Shown here: positions 61,380 through 64,000 of the stretch, piece by piece
Layout of the letters: every line of letters begins with the position of its first letter
How positions within the stretch are numbered: the first letter of the stretch is position 1
Assembly (NCBI GenBank): GCA_900317125.1
Contig: ONFR01000003.1
Location: forward strand, 1 to 64,000
DNA: 64,000 nucleotides
DNA from: an uncultured Bacteroidales bacterium
Lineage (GTDB): Bacteria; Bacteroidota; Bacteroidia; Bacteroidales; P3
Direction: 5' to 3'
Made by a program: the position numbers and the translations under genes
The notes under the pieces: model-generated
What the model was told of the DNA's origin: nothing
Seen by the model: only the letters and a program-made list of their open reading frames with translations
Database searches by the model: none

Positions 61380-61913
61380 ATGATACAGAGAAAACAAACT
61401 ATCTTTCTACTTTTGGCAGCATGTGCCATGGCTTTGTGTTTTGTGTTCCCGATTGCCTCGTTCGAGGCGAAGGCTCCGCTTGGGATGCCTGTGACGGGAC
61501 AGTTCAGGATGATTCCGAAGGATGTGCCTGAGACAATGTCGCAGATATTGAATGGCGAACCGGTGGAAATCGGACAGCGCGGATATGTGAAGACATGGCC
61601 TTTGGTGGTGCTTACCATTGCCTCGGGGCTTATCGCTCTGGGCAGTATATTCATGTATAAGAACCGTGTGCGTCAGATGCGTGTGGTGGCAGTGGGTTTC
61701 CTGCTGGGTGTGGTGGACCTGTTCTTGATATTCATCTGGGCGGTGGACTCGTTTGTGGACCAGGCCACGCAGGCCATGGCTTGCACCGAGGTGCACGTGA
61801 GCTACGGTGTGGCCACGTGGGCGATTATCGCCGCTGTGGTGTTGATGTTCCTGGCGCAGCGTTTCATCAGAAAGGATGAAGAGAAGGTGCGCGCAGCTGA
61901 CCGACTGAGATAA
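61380..61913 (+). CDS. DUF4293 family membrane protein
   Basis: 177 residues. The start MIQRKQTIFLLLAACAMALCFVFP and the four-helix layout (TIFLLLAACAMALCFVFPIA, WPLVVLTIASGLIALGSIFMYKNRVRQMR, VVAVGFLLGVVDLFLIFIWAV, YGVATWAIIAAVVLMFLAQRFIRKDEEKVRAADRLR) are diagnostic of DUF4293, a family limited to Bacteroidota with no known function. The conserved C-terminal DEEKVRAADRLR faces the cytoplasm. It is followed by tsaE after 16 bases. Confidence 0.92.
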   Translation: MIQRKQTIFLLLAACAMALCFVFPIASFEAKAPLGMPVTGQFRMIPKDVPETMSQILNGEPVEIGQRGYVKTWPLVVLTIASGLIALGSIFMYKNRVRQMRVVAVGFLLGVVDLFLIFIWAVDSFVDQATQAMACTEVHVSYGVATWAIIAAVVLMFLAQRFIRKDEEKVRAADRLR

Positions 61914-61929
61914 TAAAAGGGAGAGTCCA

Positions 61930-62352
61930 TTGGAAAGAGTTATTGACAATTTGGAGCAACTGCCCCGGCTGGCATCGGATTTGCTGGAAGAATTTCGTGA
62001 GGAGCGCTTCTTTGCCTTCTTCGGGAAGATGGGTGTGGGCAAGACCACGCTGATAAAGGCTCTGTGCGACCAGTTGGGTGTGAAGGAGGTGGTGTGTAGC
62101 CCTACATTCGCCATCATCAACGAATACACCTCGGGCGAGGGAGAGCCGGTCTACCACTTCGACTTCTACAGGTTGAAGAGTGCGGAGGAAGCATACGACA
62201 TAGGCTATGAGGAGTATTTCTACAGCGGTATGTATTGCTTCACGGAATGGACAGAAAAGATAGAACAACTGCTGCCCGAACACTATGTACGGGTGGAGAT
62301 GAAAGAAACAAACGGAATAAGAACACTTATTGCAACAATAGTAAATGACTGA
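61930..62352 (+). CDS. tsaE: tRNA threonylcarbamoyladenosine biosynthesis ATPase TsaE
   Basis: 140 residues. TsaE is the ATPase that works with TsaB-TsaD in making t6A37 in tRNA. Walker A is GKMGVGKTTL, followed by VCSPTFAIINEY and the hallmark HFDFYRLKS, then FTEWTEKIEQLLPE. The start appears to be a TTG at 61930, 7 bases after an AAAGGGAGAG ribosome-binding-like stretch, because no ATG precedes Walker A in this frame. Its end overlaps rsfS by 8 bases. Confidence 0.92.
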   Translation: MERVIDNLEQLPRLASDLLEEFREERFFAFFGKMGVGKTTLIKALCDQLGVKEVVCSPTFAIINEYTSGEGEPVYHFDFYRLKSAEEAYDIGYEEYFYSGMYCFTEWTEKIEQLLPEHYVRVEMKETNGIRTLIATIVND

Positions 62353-62704
62353 ATCGGAAGTTTTGGCCAAACTGGCTGCCCAAGCATTGGGCGAGAAGAA
62401 AGGTATAGACGTCCAGATACTGGATATGCGCAAATTGAAGAGTGCCCCGGCATCGTTCTTCGTGATAGCGTCGGGCAATGTGCCCTCGCATGTGAGCGCC
62501 TTGAGCGACCATGTGCACGAGGTGGTGAAAAAAGCCACGGGGCTCAACCCTTCGAAAGTGGAAGGCTACGCCAATGCCGAGTGGATATTGATGGACTACT
62601 TCGATGTGGTGGTGCATATCTTCCAGTCGGAGAAACGTGCTTTCTATAAGCTTGAGGAATTGTGGGCTGATGCCGAGCGTATCGAGGTCGGCGAAAACAA
62701 ATAA
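62345..62704 (+). CDS. rsfS: Ribosomal silencing factor RsfS
   Basis: 119 residues. RsfS binds L14 and blocks subunit joining when nutrients are scarce. The family core is complete: KGIDVQILDMRKL, SFFVIASGNVPSHVSALSDHVHE, VEGYANAEWILMDYFDVVVHIFQSEKRAFYKLEELW. It overlaps tsaE by 8 bases and is followed 9 bases later by ftsH; rsfS-ftsH adjacency is usual in Bacteroidota. Confidence 0.95.
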   Translation: MTESEVLAKLAAQALGEKKGIDVQILDMRKLKSAPASFFVIASGNVPSHVSALSDHVHEVVKKATGLNPSKVEGYANAEWILMDYFDVVVHIFQSEKRAFYKLEELWADAERIEVGENK

Positions 62705-62713
62705 AGTAGTATA

Positions 62714-64000
62714 ATGGCAGAACAGAATAATAAACAGAATCCCGGACAGGGCTTTCCCGGCAACAACAAGGGCGGTCGCAAGCGCAACTGGGTGATGTTT
62801 GTCATTTATGGCATCATCATTGTCACCCTGGGCACCATGCTGTTGCAGCAGGATGGCAGTGGCACCCCGCGTCCAATCAAATGGGCGAAGCTAGAGACCA
62901 TTCTGGAGCGGCACGACTATTCGAAGATAATCATCGTAAACCAGAAGTACGCCGAGGTGTATATTAAGTCTTCAGCATTGAAAAGCGACACGATGTACAA
63001 TGACTTGGTGGGTCGCAATATGTTGGGGAAGGATGTGCCTGAGAGTAATTACTATAAGTACGATTTTGTCACTTTCGAGAACTTTGAGAAAGACCTGGAG
63101 AGCGTAGAGGAGCGGACCGGCGAGCGAGTGGACCTTACCCCCGAGGAACGTACAAGTCCGTGGCGTGACATCTTGGTAATCTTCGGTCCTTTCTTAATCT
63201 TGATTCTCTTCTTCGTGATAATGAGCCGTATCTCCCAACGCCAGATGGGCAGTGGTGGCGGTATCTTTGGAGTAGGGAAAAGCAAGGCGAAAGTGTACGA
63301 CGGGAAGACACCCACGAATATCACCTTCAAGGATGTGGCTGGACTGGCCGGCGCCAAGGAGGAGGTGATGGAGGTTGTGGACTTCCTGAAGAATCCGAAA
63401 AAGTATACCGATTTGGGTGGTAAGATTCCCAAGGGTGTGTTGCTGGTAGGGCCTCCGGGCACGGGTAAGACACTCCTGGCAAAGGCTGTGGCCGGTGAGG
63501 CCAATGTGCCCTTCTTCTCCATGTCGGGTTCCGATTTCGTCGAGATGTTTGTGGGCGTGGGTGCTTCGCGTGTGAGAGACCTCTTCGAGGAGGCCAAGAA
63601 GAAAGCTCCCTGCATCATCTTTATTGACGAGATTGATGCCGTAGGACGTGCGCGCGGCCATGCCGGATTGAGCAACGCCAACGACGAACGTGAGAATACC
63701 CTTAACCAGCTGCTTACCGAGATGGATGGTTTCAGTAGTGGAACCAACGTCATCGTGCTGGCCGCCACCAACCGTGCCGATGTGCTGGACAAAGCCCTCT
63801 TGCGTGCCGGCCGTTTCGACAGGCAGATCTATGTCGAGCTTCCCGACCTTGAGGAGCGAAAAGCCATCTTCGACGTGCACATGCGTCCGCTGAAACTGAA
63901 TGAGGATTCAGCAAGTGAGGATTGTATCGACCGCGATTTCCTTGCCAAGCAGACCCCGGGTTTCTCCGGCGCCGATATCGCCAACGTGTGTAACGAGGCG
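62714..64000 (+). CDS. ftsH: ATP-dependent zinc metalloprotease FtsH (3' end outside window)
   Basis: First 429 codons. An N-terminal helix ([19 protein letters not shown]), a periplasmic domain (about 45-155), a second helix ([19 protein letters not shown]), then the AAA domain: [11 protein letters not shown], Walker A GPPGTGKT, pore loop [14 protein letters not shown], Walker [10 protein letters not shown], and the SRH region [22 protein letters not shown]. The window ends at NVCNEA, before the HExxH zinc site, so the protease half cannot be checked. FtsH removes unneeded or damaged membrane proteins. Confidence 0.96.
   Translation, partial: MAEQNNKQNPGQGFPGNNKGGRKRNWVMFVIYGIIIVTLGTMLLQQDGSGTPRPIKWAKLETILERHDYSKIIIVNQKYAEVYIKSSALKSDTMYNDLVGRNMLGKDVPESNYYKYDFVTFENFEKDLESVEERTGERVDLTPEERTSPWRDILVIFGPFLILILFFVIMSRISQRQMGSGGGIFGVGKSKAKVYDGKTPTNITFKDVAGLAGAKEEVMEVVDFLKNPKKYTDLGGKIPKGVLLVGPPGTGKTLLAKAVAGEANVPFFSMSGSDFVEMFVGVGASRVRDLFEEAKKKAPCIIFIDEIDAVGRARGHAGLSNANDERENTLNQLLTEMDGFSSGTNVIVLAATNRADVLDKALLRAGRFDRQIYVELPDLEERKAIFDVHMRPLKLNEDSASEDCIDRDFLAKQTPGFSGADIANVCNEA

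Overview
The window looks like a chromosomal segment of a Bacteroidota, most likely Bacteroidales, bacterium. The evidence is type IX secretion (T9SS) C-terminal sorting domains, many TAnnTTTG (-7) promoters typical of the phylum, DUF4293 and DUF1599 genes, a folP-cdaA pair beside a DoxX-family gene, an extended ribosomal protein S16, and AT-rich spacers between GC-rich genes. No tRNA, rRNA, insertion sequence, prophage or CRISPR array was recognised.

Layout. 1-13467 (minus): the N-terminal part (at least about 4,490 codons) of a giant secreted adhesin, made of a CUB domain, about fourteen FN3 plus cleaved-adhesin modules, a PKD-like domain and CDST repeats; it runs off the left edge and changes frame near 365. 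13864-17900 (plus): U32 peptidase, ThrE-type exporter, radA. 17997-21916: TSCPD protein, thiN, L-serine ammonia-lyase, a secreted protein and a YD-repeat lipoprotein. 21982-27570 (plus): tripartite RND efflux operon. 27595-35606 (minus): DUF2147 protein, a tightly overlapped trio (PHP phosphatase, outer-membrane protein, inner-membrane protein), a GH3 glycosidase, an acyltransferase and ornithine aminotransferase. 35835-37634 (plus): fused peptide ABC ATPase. 37947-39616 (minus): DksA/TraR-like protein, rimM, rpsP. 40096-42186: a T9SS cargo gene split by an in-frame TAA. 42453-47780 (plus): ribF, LRR protein, omega-amidase-like protein, mutS2, lipoprotein. 48214-52123 (minus): M16 peptidase, XRE regulator, DUF2975 protein. 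52383-57185: a second T9SS cargo protein of 1,600 residues. 57256-59131 (minus): folP and cdaA. 59397-64000 (plus): DUF1599, DoxX-family, DUF4293, tsaE, rsfS and the first 429 codons of ftsH.

The most unusual feature is the spacer DNA. Three families of short dispersed repeats recur. R1 are hairpins with AT-rich near-tandem arms around a GC-rich core. R2 are arrays of a GAATGTGTTAATGTGT-like word next to a core resembling GTTAGTCGATTTACG. R3 are longer inverted-repeat elements carrying three TAACGATRCTG-like units, with two copies whose arms differ by compensating changes. R1 and R2 repeatedly supply the stop codon and last residues of neighbouring genes. One R2 copy sits in frame inside the ThrE gene and another tandem repeat lies inside the ABC ATPase. 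Most single-copy genes here are ordinary housekeeping genes; the repeats and the two broken surface-protein genes are the places worth a second look.
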